From CAYWVR01 sp964461715 (GTDB taxonomy: Bacteria; Planctomycetota; Phycisphaerae; FEN-1346), in NCBI GenBank assembly GCA_964461715.1, contig CAYWVR010000015.1, positions 16,030 through 80,029 of the forward strand: a stretch of DNA of 64,000 bases, read 5' to 3'. The position numbers and the translations under genes are program-made. A model generated the notes under the pieces. The model made no database searches and had not been told where the DNA came from. It worked only from the letters and a program-made list of their open reading frames with translations. The first letter of the stretch is position 1, and each line of letters opens with the position of its first letter. Positions 7,586 through 15,902 of this stretch are shown here, one piece after another.

Positions 7586-8992
7586 CTACGAGCGATAGTC
7601 CTTCCCCGCCCGGCTCCGCTCGCACGACGCCCGCCACGCCAGCAACGTCTTCGCCATCGACTGAACCACGTCGGGATGCTTCGAGGCGAGGTCGGCCGTC
7701 TCGCCGGGGTCGGCCCGGAGGTCGTAGAGCTGCCACGTCTTGCCCTCGTCGGTGCTCAGGAGCTTCCAGCGGTTGTCGGAGAGGGCGAGCTGGGCGCGCG
7801 ACTCGAAGGCGATGGGGCGCGGCCGCTCGGTCATGCGCCCGTCGATGAGCGGCCCGAGGTCGATGCCGTCGATTGGCTCAGGTCTTCCGGTCCGCGGGTG
7901 CCCGAGGGCCGCCAAGACCGTCGGCAGGATGTCGCTCGAGCTGGCGGGAACCTCGGTTCGCCGCGCTTCCTTGATCCGCGCGGGCCACTCCAGGAGGCCC
8001 GGCACGCGCACGCCGCCTTCCCACAGGTCCCGTTTTCGCCCGCGGAACGGTCCGGCCGAGCCGGGGCCCTTCTTGTGCTCCGGCCCGTTGTCGGAGGAGA
8101 ACCAGAGCATCGTGTCCCGGGCGACGCCGAGGTCCCGCAGCTCCTTCCGCAGGCGGCCCATCTGGGCGTCCATCGCCGAGAGGCACGCCCAGTAGTGCTG
8201 CTCCTTCGCGCTTGGGGCGCCGGCGTAGCGCTCGAGCCACGGGGGCCCGCCGACGACCGGCTCGTGCGGCGTGTGGAACCAGATGACCGCGAGGAACGGC
8301 CGCTCCGCCCGCGCGGCCCCGCGGATGAAGGGGATCGCCCGGTCCATGATGACGCGTGAGTCGTCGCCCTCGAGGTTCTCGGTCGCCTTCTCGCCCGGGC
8401 CGGTCCAGTATGCCGTGCCGTAAGGCTCGTTCGAGTTCGGCTTGGTCATCGGGTCCCACGTCGGGACCTTGGCTTCGGTGGAGAAACACGTGTCGAAGCC
8501 GCGATCCCACGGGGGGGCGTAGTGGGTCGCGCCCCCGGAGCTGCCGCGGTTCGAGTCCGGCTCCGTCCTTGTGAGCGTCCCGAGGTGCCACTTGCCGAAG
8601 TGCCCCGTCGCGTAGCCGCGCTCTCGCAGGGCCTCGGCCAGCGTGAACTCCTCCTTTGGCAGGTGCCCAACGTTGGCGAAGAAGATGCCGTAGCGGTACG
8701 GGTGGCGGCCGGTCAGACAGCTTCCCCGTGTCGGCGAGCAGACGGGGGCGGCGGCGTAGAAGCGGTCGAGTACGAGGCCGCCCGTGGCCATCGCGTCGAG
8801 GTGCGGCGTTTCGAGGTGCGGGTGCCCGTGGTACCCCGTGTCGCCCCACCCCTGGTCGTCGGTCATGCAGAGGATCACGTTCATGGGCTTATCCGGATTC
8901 ACTGCCGCTAAGGTGCGAGGAGCCGTCCTGAGGCCGAGGGCGAGGCCCGCGGCACCCTGCGTCATTCTTGCCAGTGCCTCGCGACGGTTCAT
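7586..8992 (-). CDS. Exported sulfatase (formylglycine-dependent, family S1)
   Basis: 468 residues. The N-terminus MNRREALARMTQGAAGLALG looks like a Tat signal, implying export. Sulfatase signature CSPTRGSCLTGRH has the Cys85 that FGE-type enzymes convert to formylglycine. Metal ligands include D45/D46 (TDDQGWG) and SSDNGPEH. The substrate is likely a sulfated polysaccharide sugar. The ATG overlaps the TGA of the upstream fucosidase gene (ATGA, 8989-8992), so translation is coupled. A longer in-frame start exists at 9460 but it lies wholly within the fucosidase gene and is rejected. No FGE gene is in the window. Confidence 0.92.
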   Translation of the reverse strand: MNRREALARMTQGAAGLALGLRTAPRTLAAVNPDKPMNVILCMTDDQGWGDTGYHGHPHLETPHLDAMATGGLVLDRFYAAAPVCSPTRGSCLTGRHPYRYGIFFANVGHLPKEEFTLAEALRERGYATGHFGKWHLGTLTRTEPDSNRGSSGGATHYAPPWDRGFDTCFSTEAKVPTWDPMTKPNSNEPYGTAYWTGPGEKATENLEGDDSRVIMDRAIPFIRGAARAERPFLAVIWFHTPHEPVVGGPPWLERYAGAPSAKEQHYWACLSAMDAQMGRLRKELRDLGVARDTMLWFSSDNGPEHKKGPGSAGPFRGRKRDLWEGGVRVPGLLEWPARIKEARRTEVPASSSDILPTVLAALGHPRTGRPEPIDGIDLGPLIDGRMTERPRPIAFESRAQLALSDNRWKLLSTDEGKTWQLYDLRADPGETADLASKHPDVVQSMAKTLLAWRASCERSRAGKDYRS

Positions 8993-10083
8993 GCCGAGGC
9001 GCTCCGCCGCCGGCCCACCTCGCGCAGCGTCGCGTCGTCCTTCGTATGGATCGACCCGTCGGGCAGGGGCCCGGTATTGAGGAGCAGGTTCGCCTCCTCC
9101 TGCTTTCGGGCCGAGGTCAGTTGCTCCACCACCCAGTCCGCGCCTCGGTGCCGCGAGCCCTTCCAGTAGCCCCACCCCTTCGTCTGGAGCGTCGTGCAGA
9201 TCTCGCGCGGTTTTCCTGCATTTCTTTTCCACGCCTCGGCGGCGGCCTTGTGCGAGGCGGGGTTGTCGGGAAAACGCTTCTTGACCTTCTCGGCGAACCC
9301 GTGGACCTCGTGCTCCGGGGCGACGAAGTCCTCCTTGCCACGGGCCCCCTGCTTGAACGAGATGAGGCACTGCGGCTGGAGCCGCCGCACCAGCGCGTAC
9401 GTCTCGTCGATCGGAAACAGGTCCGGCCGCGCGTAGTACCCCATGATCGGGTCGAACCATATCCCGGCCAGCGGCCCGTACTGCGTGAGGAGCTCCCGGA
9501 GCTGGGCATGCACGAAAGCGATATACTTTTCGAAGTCCGCGTCCTTCTCGAACCGGTACTCCGGCTGCGGCTCGTCGTACGCCGGCCGCGCCTTGTCGAA
9601 GCCCGCCTCGCGGCCCATGAAGTACGGGTGCCGCCAGTCGAGGGCGTAGCTGTAGTAGAGGAAGAGGCCCAGGCCCTTCGCGCGGCAGGCCTCGGCCAGC
9701 TCACCCACCAAGTCCCGGCTCGCGGGCGCTTCGAGGCTCGTGAAGTCCGTCTCCCGCGTTCGGAAGAGGCAGAACGAGTCGTGGTGGCGGCTCGTCAGGT
9801 TGACATACTTCATCCCCGCGGCAAGGGCGAGGTCCGTGATCTTGTCGGCGTCGAACGCCGCTGCCGTGAACTTCGTTTGGAGCTTCGCGTACTCGGCGAC
9901 GGGGATACGTTCCGTCAACTGGACCCACTCGCCCCGCCCGAGGACCGAGCTGACGCCGTAGTGCATGAAAAGGCCGAAGTCGGCGTCCCGGAACCACGCG
10001 AGCGACGCTGCCCGCGGGTCCGTCGCGTAGAGCGCTTCATATCCCTCCAGGTGCGGCGGTACGGCGGCCTGGGCGTCGGTCAC
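8989..10083 (-). CDS. Alpha-L-fucosidase, GH29 family
   Basis: 364 residues. GH29 features are FGLFMHYGVSS near residue 36, the His-rich TSRHHDSFCLF around 97-107 and the nucleophile region GIWFDP with Asp211. No clear signal peptide is present, so it may act on imported oligosaccharides, unlike the exported sulfatase encoded just downstream. Translation begins at a GTG (10083) with AAAAGGG 7 bases before it. A promoter at 10215-10243 leaves a leader of about 125 bases that can fold. Pairing with a sulfatase suggests a sulfated fucose-containing substrate such as a fucoidan (inference). Confidence 0.88.
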   Translation of the reverse strand: MTDAQAAVPPHLEGYEALYATDPRAASLAWFRDADFGLFMHYGVSSVLGRGEWVQLTERIPVAEYAKLQTKFTAAAFDADKITDLALAAGMKYVNLTSRHHDSFCLFRTRETDFTSLEAPASRDLVGELAEACRAKGLGLFLYYSYALDWRHPYFMGREAGFDKARPAYDEPQPEYRFEKDADFEKYIAFVHAQLRELLTQYGPLAGIWFDPIMGYYARPDLFPIDETYALVRRLQPQCLISFKQGARGKEDFVAPEHEVHGFAEKVKKRFPDNPASHKAAAEAWKRNAGKPREICTTLQTKGWGYWKGSRHRGADWVVEQLTSARKQEEANLLLNTGPLPDGSIHTKDDATLREVGRRRSASA

Positions 10084-10086
10084 GGT

Positions 10087-10208
10087 CTACCCTTTTCCTG
10101 CGGCAATCCCCGTGAGGAGTGCCGCCCCGGCCGGCCGGTCCCCCGCAGCTACTCGCGCCTGCCGACTCACCCCATCGGGGTCCTTTCGGATTGGCTTGCC
10201 CTTCGGTG
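10087..10208 (-). promoter_or_regulatory. Structured 5' leader of the fucosidase-sulfatase operon
   Basis: Read on the minus strand, the leader contains TCC-GAAA-GGA followed at once by CCCC-GAT-GGGG and a GC-rich arm (CCGGCCGGCCGG). This could be a regulatory RNA fold. It does not match a riboswitch consensus that I know. Confidence 0.3.
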
Positions 10209-10214
10209 CCGCCC

Positions 10215-10243
10215 AGTATAGATGCCGTCGCCGCCGGACGCAA
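10215..10243 (-). promoter_or_regulatory. Sigma-70-like promoter for the fucosidase-sulfatase operon
   Basis: On the minus strand TTGCGT (10243-10238), a 17-base spacer and TATACT (10220-10215). The rest of 10244-10630 holds no gene I can support, apart from the ribH promoter. Confidence 0.65.
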
Positions 10244-10573
10244 CCCCGCAAGTCGCGCGGCGTTCGCCTGGAGGGGGCTACCCGCAGAGGGAAACGCACG
10301 ATGTTTCACGCCTGGCTCATGGGCTTGGGACTCGTTGGGGCGGGCGCTTGCCCGTGCGCGTGCGGCGGGTCACCAAGGGCGGCACGCCCATCGCGAAGTG
10401 GATGGACCCGGCCACGGGCGAGCCGAGCGCGGCCTGGCGGGAGCGCCTCGCGCCGGCGAGAACGAGGGCGGCGACGATCCAGGACTTTATCGGCGGTTCC
10501 TCCGGCAAGGCTCACGATGCACCCCGTGGAACCTGACGTGCAGGTTCCCGTTGCGCCGGCATTCCGTTTTCGC

Positions 10574-10601
10574 TTGAATCGGTCCCGGGGGCCGGTAGAC
10601 T
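10574..10601 (+). promoter_or_regulatory. Sigma-70-like promoter for ribH-nusB-ftsY
   Basis: TTGAAT (10574-10579), a 16-base spacer and TAGACT (10596-10601), about 30 bases before the ribH ATG. Confidence 0.55.
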
Positions 10602-10630
10602 GGGACTCCGGACCGGGAGGAGACGCACCG

Positions 10631-11107
10631 ATGGCCAACGTTTACCAGGGCCGACTGGTGGCGGGCGAGCACCGATTCGGGGTGATCGTCAGCCGGTTCA
10701 ACGAGTTCATCACGTCGCGGCTGCTGGGGGGGTGCCTGGACGCCCTGGAGCGTCACGGGGCCGACCCGGACGCCGTGGACGTCTTCTGGACGCCGGGGTC
10801 GTTCGAGGTGCCCTTGATGGCCAAGCGGCTGGCCGAGAGCGGCCGGTACGACGCGGTCATCTGCCTCGGGGCGGTGATCCGCGGCTCCACGCCGCACTTC
10901 GACTACATCGCCGCCGAGGTCGCCAAGGGGGTGGCCCAGGCGGGAATGGCGACAGGCGTGCCCACGGTCTTCGGCATCATCACGTGCGACACGCTGGAAC
11001 AGGCGGTGGAGCGGGCGGGCACGAAGAGCGGAAACAAGGGGGTGGACGCGGCCCGCAGCGCGATCGAGATGGCCAACCTGCTGGGGCACGTCCCCGCGAC
11101 CAAATAG
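10631..11107 (+). CDS. ribH: 6,7-dimethyl-8-ribityllumazine synthase
   Basis: 158 residues, the normal length. It catalyses the penultimate step of riboflavin synthesis from the butanone phosphate and the ribitylamino-uracil. The binding segments FNEFIT, GSFEVP, GAVIRGSTPHFDYIA and TKSGNKG are intact. GGAGGAG lies about 8 bases before the ATG. It heads a compact group with nusB (10 bases downstream) and ftsY; ribH-nusB linkage is common in bacteria. Confidence 0.97.
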   Translation: MANVYQGRLVAGEHRFGVIVSRFNEFITSRLLGGCLDALERHGADPDAVDVFWTPGSFEVPLMAKRLAESGRYDAVICLGAVIRGSTPHFDYIAAEVAKGVAQAGMATGVPTVFGIITCDTLEQAVERAGTKSGNKGVDAARSAIEMANLLGHVPATK

Positions 11108-11117
11108 AAATAGGGCG

Positions 11118-11558
11118 ATGAAGCGACGCGAACAGGGCCGCCAGATCGCCCTTCAGACCCTCTACCAGCTCGACGTGCGGGACGAGCCATTCGGCCCGGA
11201 GACCGTCGAGTTCCTCCGCGAGAGCACCCGCGACCCGGAGGTCTACTTCTTCGCCCGCGCGCTGGCCGACGGGGCTTGGGCCTGGCGCGACGAGGCCGAC
11301 GCCCTCCTCGGCCGCGCCGCCGAGCATTGGACCCCCCGGCGCATGGCCGTCCTGGACCGCAACATCCTCCGCCTCGCGACCTACGAACTAGCGGAGCGGC
11401 CGGACGTGCCGGAGCGCGTCGTCCTGGACCAGGCCATCGAGCTGGCGAAACGGTTCAGCTCAGCCGAGTCCGGGGCGTTCGTCAACGGGGTACTGGACCA
11501 CGTGTTGCGGCTCCTGAAGGCCGAGGGCAAGCGGCCCGCGGAACCCGAACACGACTGA
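11118..11558 (+). CDS. nusB: Transcription antitermination factor NusB
   Basis: 146 residues. The N-terminal arginine motif KRREQGRQIALQTLYQLD, the central LDRNILRLATYEL and C-terminal ELAKRFSSAESGAFVNGVLD are classic. NusB works with NusE (S10) on boxA in rRNA antitermination. It lies 10 bases after ribH and 12 bases before ftsY. Confidence 0.97.
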   Translation: MKRREQGRQIALQTLYQLDVRDEPFGPETVEFLRESTRDPEVYFFARALADGAWAWRDEADALLGRAAEHWTPRRMAVLDRNILRLATYELAERPDVPERVVLDQAIELAKRFSSAESGAFVNGVLDHVLRLLKAEGKRPAEPEHD

Positions 11559-11570
11559 AGGCATAGACGA

Positions 11571-12500
11571 ATGGCACGTAAATGGCTGGGACGATTCACG
11601 CAGGGGCTCGCCAAAACGCGGTCGCGTCTCACGGACGGCCTCAAGGGCCTTTTCCGGGCCGGGCGCAAGATCGACCGGGAGTTCCTCGAGGAGCTCGAGG
11701 AGACGCTCATCCTCGCCGACGTCGGCGTCGCGACGACGCGGCACATCCTCGACGACCTCGAGGCGCGCTACGCCGGCCGCGAGATCGAAAAGGGCGAGGA
11801 CTTGCTGGCCATCATCCGCCGCGACCTCGTCCAGAGCTTCGGGGACGCCGATCGGTCCGTCCGGTGGAATCCCGACGGTCCGACGGTCATCATGGTCGCG
11901 GGCGTTAACGGGTCCGGCAAGACGACGGCGTGCGCGCGGCTGGCGCGGCTCTTTCACACGGAAGGAAAGAGCGTCCTGCTGGCCGCGTGCGACACGTTCC
12001 GGGCGGCGGCGGACGAGCAGCTCGCCATCTGGTCCGAGCGCGTCGGCGTGCCCCTGGTGCGGCACCAGGCGGGGGCCGACCCGGCGGCGGTGGCCTACGA
12101 CGCGGCGGAATCGGCCGTGGCCCGCGGGGCCGACGTCCTGATCGCCGACACGGCCGGGCGGCTCCACACCCAGGACCACCTGATGCGCGAGCTCGAGAAG
12201 ATCCGGCGGGTGCTCGAGAAGAAGATCCCCGGCGCCCCGCATGAGGTGCTCCTGGTGCTCGACGCGACGACCGGCCAGAACGCGATCATCCAAGCCCGGG
12301 TCTTTCGCGGCGTGATCGACGTGACCGGGGTGTTTCTGGCGAAGCTCGACGGGACAGCCAAGGGCGGGATGGTGCTGACGGTCAAGAAGGAGTTGGGCAT
12401 CCCCGTCAAATTCATCGGCATCGGCGAGGGGGCCGACGACGTCGCGCCGTTCGATCCGGAGACGTTCGTCGCGGCGCTGCTGGGCGAAGAGACGCCATAG
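11571..12500 (+). CDS. ftsY: Signal recognition particle receptor FtsY
   Basis: 309 residues: the NG domain with only a short N-terminal region, no acidic A domain. GTPase motifs are G1 GVNGSGKTT (111-119), DTFRAAA (141-147), G3 DTAGR (193-197), the G4 region AKLDGTAKGG and a closing GIGEGADD. It docks SRP-ribosome complexes at the membrane. It is the last gene of the ribH-nusB-ftsY group. Confidence 0.97.
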   Translation: MARKWLGRFTQGLAKTRSRLTDGLKGLFRAGRKIDREFLEELEETLILADVGVATTRHILDDLEARYAGREIEKGEDLLAIIRRDLVQSFGDADRSVRWNPDGPTVIMVAGVNGSGKTTACARLARLFHTEGKSVLLAACDTFRAAADEQLAIWSERVGVPLVRHQAGADPAAVAYDAAESAVARGADVLIADTAGRLHTQDHLMRELEKIRRVLEKKIPGAPHEVLLVLDATTGQNAIIQARVFRGVIDVTGVFLAKLDGTAKGGMVLTVKKELGIPVKFIGIGEGADDVAPFDPETFVAALLGEETP

Positions 12501-12507
12501 GTGCACG

Positions 12508-12531
12508 ATTCAAGGTTCAAAGTTCAAGGTG
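12508..12531 (+). repeat. TTCAAGGTTCAA-type intergenic repeat
   Basis: Three tandem near-copies of a TTCAAGG/TTCAAAG unit directly behind ftsY. The same motif recurs at 13917-13971, 55033-55040, 55091-55099 and 55301-55320, always between genes. Confidence 0.5.
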
Positions 12532-12559
12532 GCGGCAAACGGGGCGCGGGGCCACGTCC

Positions 12560-13165
12560 ATGAACCGCGACCGCCTTCTCGACATCGCCCGCGAGGCCAT
12601 GGCCGGCCGTAAGACCCACCGCGGCCGCGAGCGGGGGTTCGTGTTCCATCACGGGCGGCGGACGGCGCGGCTGGCTCTTTCGCTCCACGAGGCGCTCGGC
12701 CGGCCCGAGGGCCTCGACCCGGACGGCCTCTTTGCGGCCGGGCTCTTCCACGACGTCGGCAAGGGCGCGCCCGCCCATCACGAGGCGGGGGCCCGGGCCG
12801 CGCGGGCGCTCCTGGCGGGGGAGGTCGATGCGGAGGCGCTCGAGCGGATCGCCTTCCTCATCGAGAACCATTCCCATCGGGGCCGGCCGGAGCTGCCGCT
12901 CGATGTCCATGTCCTCCAGGACGCCGACCTCCTGGACCATTTCGGTGCCCCGATGATCTGGCTGCTCGTCTCCTTTGCCGCCAGTCACGGCCGCTCCCCG
13001 CGCGCGACGCTCGCGTACTACCACGGCGAGGTGCATCGACGTCACCTCGAAGGCTCGCGGGCGGCACTGAACCTCCCCGCCGCCCTCCGCGCCTTCGACG
13101 CCCGCCGCCGTCTCGAACTCGACTTCCTCGCCCGCCTGGAGGCCGAGGAGGACGGGGCGTTGTAG
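12560..13165 (+). CDS. HD-domain phosphohydrolase-like protein
   Basis: 201 residues with the HD metal site spread as an early His (VFHHGRRTARLAL), GLFHDVGKG near residue 63 and a later QDADLLDHFG. This resembles small HD hydrolases acting on nucleotides or similar metabolites; the substrate is unknown. It lies 59 bases after ftsY, beyond the TTCAAGG repeat, so it may be a separate transcript. Confidence 0.8.
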   Translation: MNRDRLLDIAREAMAGRKTHRGRERGFVFHHGRRTARLALSLHEALGRPEGLDPDGLFAAGLFHDVGKGAPAHHEAGARAARALLAGEVDAEALERIAFLIENHSHRGRPELPLDVHVLQDADLLDHFGAPMIWLLVSFAASHGRSPRATLAYYHGEVHRRHLEGSRAALNLPAALRAFDARRRLELDFLARLEAEEDGAL

Positions 13166-13217
13166 GACCGGGGCAGGGGCTCCCACGCCCGCGGCCGGAA
13201 GCGGTTTCGCTTTCTGC

Positions 13218-13247
13218 TTGACGGGGGCGGGGGGGGTGGTCGAGAAT
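13218..13247 (+). promoter_or_regulatory. Sigma-70-like promoter for the bacterioferritin-like gene
   Basis: TTGACG (13218-13223), an 18-base G-rich spacer and GAGAAT (13242-13247). Confidence 0.45.
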
Positions 13248-13319
13248 GGTCTCTAGGTACAGGCGCCTCGGCCCCGGGGGACGGATGCGCCACGCACACC
13301 AGGACCGCGAGGGAGAATC

Positions 13320-13826
13320 ATGGCAAAGGCAAAGAAGAAGCAACCGGCTGCCGACAATCGCAAGAAGGTCATCGCCCTCTTGAACGAGGCCCGGGCCGCC
13401 GAGGTCACCGCCATCATGCAGTACATGACCCACCATTACGAGCTCGAGGACCGCGATTACGGCAAGCTCGCCAAGGTCATGAAGGACATCGCCATCCAGG
13501 AGATGAAGCACGCCGAGGCCCTCGCGGAGCGCGTCCTCTTCCTGGGCGGCGAGATCGTCAGTATGCCCGACGGCAAGATTCTGAAGGGCCAGTCGATCGA
13601 GCAGATGCTGGCCACGGACAAGGCCCTCGAGAGCGGGGCGATGGAGATGTATAACGATCATGCCCGCCGGTGCGTCGAGCTGGGCGATCACGTCTCGAAG
13701 GACGTCTTCGAGAAGCTGCTCGCCGAGGAAGAGGACCACTGGGACGAGTTCGACACGATCGAGGACCACGTCCAGAACCTGGGAGCGTCGTACCTCGCGA
13801 CTCAGACGGGCGGCGACGCCGACTGA
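13320..13826 (+). CDS. Bacterioferritin-like diiron protein
   Basis: 168 residues forming a four-helix ferritin-like bundle. Ligand-type residues appear as EVTAIMQY (helix A), QEMKHAEAL (ExxH, helix B), ESGAMEMYNDHA (helix C) and AEEEDHWDEF (helix D), giving a probable ferroxidase centre. A Lys-rich start (MAKAKKKQ) replaces the usual short N-terminus. Likely roles are iron storage or oxygen/peroxide protection in an anaerobe. It has its own promoter and terminator. It could instead be a Dps-like or rubrerythrin-like relative; no rubredoxin domain is present. Confidence 0.85.
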   Translation: MAKAKKKQPAADNRKKVIALLNEARAAEVTAIMQYMTHHYELEDRDYGKLAKVMKDIAIQEMKHAEALAERVLFLGGEIVSMPDGKILKGQSIEQMLATDKALESGAMEMYNDHARRCVELGDHVSKDVFEKLLAEEEDHWDEFDTIEDHVQNLGASYLATQTGGDAD

Positions 13827-13858
13827 CGCGCCGCACCGACGCTGCGTTTTCGAAGGCG

Positions 13859-13891
13859 CCGGCCGCCCCCTGCGCCGTGGGGGGCGGCCGG
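13859..13891 (+). terminator. Terminator hairpin after the bacterioferritin-like gene
   Basis: A perfect 12-bp stem (CCGGCCGCCCCC) with a 9-base loop, 32 bases after the stop at 13826. The U-tract is weak (TCTACAT). Confidence 0.6.
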
Positions 13892-13916
13892 TCTACATAC
13901 ACAGGTTCGCGGATCA

Positions 13917-13971
13917 AAGTTCACGGTTCAAGGAAACGGCATCCGTCCATGTGGTCTTGAACCTTGAACTT
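13917..13971. repeat. Inverted repeat of the TTCAAGGTTCAA family
   Basis: Arms at 13917-13932 and 13956-13971 are complementary at 15 of 16 positions with a 23-base loop. The right arm contains the -35 box of the following promoter. Confidence 0.6.
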
Positions 13972-13991
13972 CTCGCCGTCTCGGCTATGAT
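13964..13991 (+). promoter_or_regulatory. Sigma-70-like promoter for the GH88 operon
   Basis: TTGAAC (13964-13969), a 16-base spacer and TATGAT (13986-13991), about 45 bases before the ATG at 14035. Confidence 0.55.
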
Positions 13992-14034
13992 GCGCGGTTG
14001 TCGCCGACCCGTGACCCCGCTTTCGGAGCTGCCG

Positions 14035-15417
14035 ATGAAGATCAAGACCGACCTGACGCCCAAGGACCTCGCCCCCGCGCTCGAGCGGATGTGGGCCCTC
14101 TCGGGCGCGAAGATTCGGGCCCTCGATGAGCGCTACGACGTCGCCAAGGGATCGCCCGTCTTCACGGTCGAGGGCCTCTACACGACCCGAGGCTGGACGG
14201 AATGGACGCAGGGGTTCCAGTTCGGCTGCGCGATCCTCCAGTTCGACGCCACCGAGGAGCGGTGGTTTCTCGACTACGGCCGCGACCGGACCCGCACCGT
14301 CATGGCCCCGCACCTGACGCACACGGGCGTCCACGATCACGGGTTCAACAACGTCTCGACCTACGGGAACCTGCGGCGGCTGATGCTCGAAGGCCGCATC
14401 GAGGATGACCCGTGGGAGCGCGACTTCTACGAGGTGGCCCTGAAGTGCTCCGGGGCCGTCCAGGCCGCCCGGTGGACGAAGACAGCGTACGGCGGCGGGT
14501 TCATCCACAGCTTCAACGGTCCGCACAGCCTCTTCGTCGACACGATCCGCTCCTGCCGCGCCTTGGCCCTGGCGCATCGGCTGGGCCACGTGCTGATGGG
14601 CGAGAACGACAAGCGCATTTCGCTGCTGGAGCGCCTGATCCTCCACGGCCGGGCCACCGCCGAGTACAGCATCTACTACGGCGAGGGCCGCGATTCGTAC
14701 GATGAATGGGGCCGCACCGTCCACGAGTGCATCTTCAACACGACCGACGGAAACTTCCGGTGCCCCTCCAGCCAGCAGGGCTATTCGCCCTTCACGACGT
14801 GGACGCGGGGCCTGGCGTGGGCCATGTGCGGGTTCCCGGAGGAGCTCGAGTTTCTCGCCACCCTCGACGACGCGGCGCTCGATCCGCTCGGGGGGCGCGC
14901 CGAGATCGAGGCCGTTTTCCTCAAGGCCGCCCGCGCCACCTGCGACTGGTACATCGACCACACGCCCGTCGACGGTGTGCCGTACTGGGACGGCGGGGCG
15001 CCGGGTCTGGCAAAGATGGGCGATTACCTCGCCCGGCCCGCCGACCCGTTCAACGATCATGAGCCGGTCGACGCGTCCGCCGCGGCCATCGGCGTCCAGG
15101 GCCTGCTTCGCCTGGGCGGATACCTGCGGACAAAAGGCGAGACCGAGGACGGCGACCGGTACATGAAGGCGGGCCTGACGGTCCTCGCAACGCTCCTGGC
15201 CGAGCCGTACCTCTCGACCGACGCCGGCCACGAGGGCCTCCTGCTGCACTCGGTCTACCATCGCCCCAACGGCTGGGACCACGTGCCCGAGGGCCGCAAG
15301 GTGCCGTGCGGCGAATCGAGCATGTGGGGCGACTATCACCTGCGGGAGGCGGCCCTGCTCGTGCAGCGCCTGGCGAAGGGGGCGCCGTACCTCGTGTTCT
15401 TCGGACCCGAAGCGTAA
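14035..15417 (+). CDS. Glycoside hydrolase, GH88-like (unsaturated uronyl hydrolase)
   Basis: 460 residues predicted as an (alpha/alpha)6 barrel. The block DHEPVDASAAAIGVQGLLRLG matches the conserved Asp-Ser-Ala-Ala region of GH88 enzymes, and PYWDG and WTRGLAWAMCGF are further family-like motifs. GH88 enzymes hydrate the double bond of unsaturated glucuronyl ends left by polysaccharide lyases. There is no signal peptide. The ATG at 14035 has GGAG 6 bases before it; longer in-frame starts run into the bacterioferritin-like gene. It heads a four-gene operon with a cupin, a Gfo/Idh/MocA enzyme and a Tat protein. Confidence 0.8.
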   Translation: MKIKTDLTPKDLAPALERMWALSGAKIRALDERYDVAKGSPVFTVEGLYTTRGWTEWTQGFQFGCAILQFDATEERWFLDYGRDRTRTVMAPHLTHTGVHDHGFNNVSTYGNLRRLMLEGRIEDDPWERDFYEVALKCSGAVQAARWTKTAYGGGFIHSFNGPHSLFVDTIRSCRALALAHRLGHVLMGENDKRISLLERLILHGRATAEYSIYYGEGRDSYDEWGRTVHECIFNTTDGNFRCPSSQQGYSPFTTWTRGLAWAMCGFPEELEFLATLDDAALDPLGGRAEIEAVFLKAARATCDWYIDHTPVDGVPYWDGGAPGLAKMGDYLARPADPFNDHEPVDASAAAIGVQGLLRLGGYLRTKGETEDGDRYMKAGLTVLATLLAEPYLSTDAGHEGLLLHSVYHRPNGWDHVPEGRKVPCGESSMWGDYHLREAALLVQRLAKGAPYLVFFGPEA

Positions 15418-15428
15418 GGGGTGTCCTT

Positions 15429-15902
15429 ATGATCATCAGCGACCTTTCGAAGATCGAGGGCCGCACCTACCCCGCTGGACGCCGCACCCGCAACCTCGTG
15501 GGCGGCCCGGCCCCCATCCAGTGCGCGCATTTCGCCATGGGCTACGTGACGCTCGATCCCGACGGTGGCCAGGTGCCCTGGCACAATCAGGACAGCGAGG
15601 AGGTCTACTTCCTCATCGAGGGCACGTGCGAGATGTGCCTCGGTCAGGAGCGCGAGACGCTGCGCGGCGGGCAGGCCGTGTTCATCCCGCCCGATACGTA
15701 TCATCAGATCACGAACATCGGGTCCGAGCCGGCCGTCTTCCTCTACGTCTACGGGCCGGCGGGCGACGTGGACCACTGGCGCCAGGAGCTGGCCGGCACG
15801 CTCCCCAAGGCGGGCGTCGACGTGCCCCCCCTTCCCGAGGGCGCGCGGCCCCAGGTCACCGACGCGCGGGACCCCCGGGACGAGGGCCTCTCCCATGGCT
15901 GA
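15429..15902 (+). CDS. Cupin-domain protein
   Basis: 157 residues with one cupin barrel: motif 1 around VPWHNQDSEEVYFLIEG (about 49-65) and motif 2 IPPDTYHQITNIG (about 90-102), so metal ligands His, Glu and His are present. It could be a sugar isomerase or a sensor-like cupin; function is not certain. It starts 11 bases after the GH88-like gene and its end overlaps the next ATG by 8 bases, so it is in the same operon. Confidence 0.8.
   Translation: MIISDLSKIEGRTYPAGRRTRNLVGGPAPIQCAHFAMGYVTLDPDGGQVPWHNQDSEEVYFLIEGTCEMCLGQERETLRGGQAVFIPPDTYHQITNIGSEPAVFLYVYGPAGDVDHWRQELAGTLPKAGVDVPPLPEGARPQVTDARDPRDEGLSHG

Noticed and set aside
10087..10208. A c-di-GMP (GEMM) riboswitch in the fucosidase leader
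   Set aside because: GGCAAGCC and a GAAA loop are reminiscent, but the GACGCAAAGCC and GGTAGCGGG elements are missing.
10222..10536. A possible small gene before ribH (104 codons)
   Set aside because: No ribosome site and no recognisable domain; it overlaps the region of the ribH promoter only by chance.
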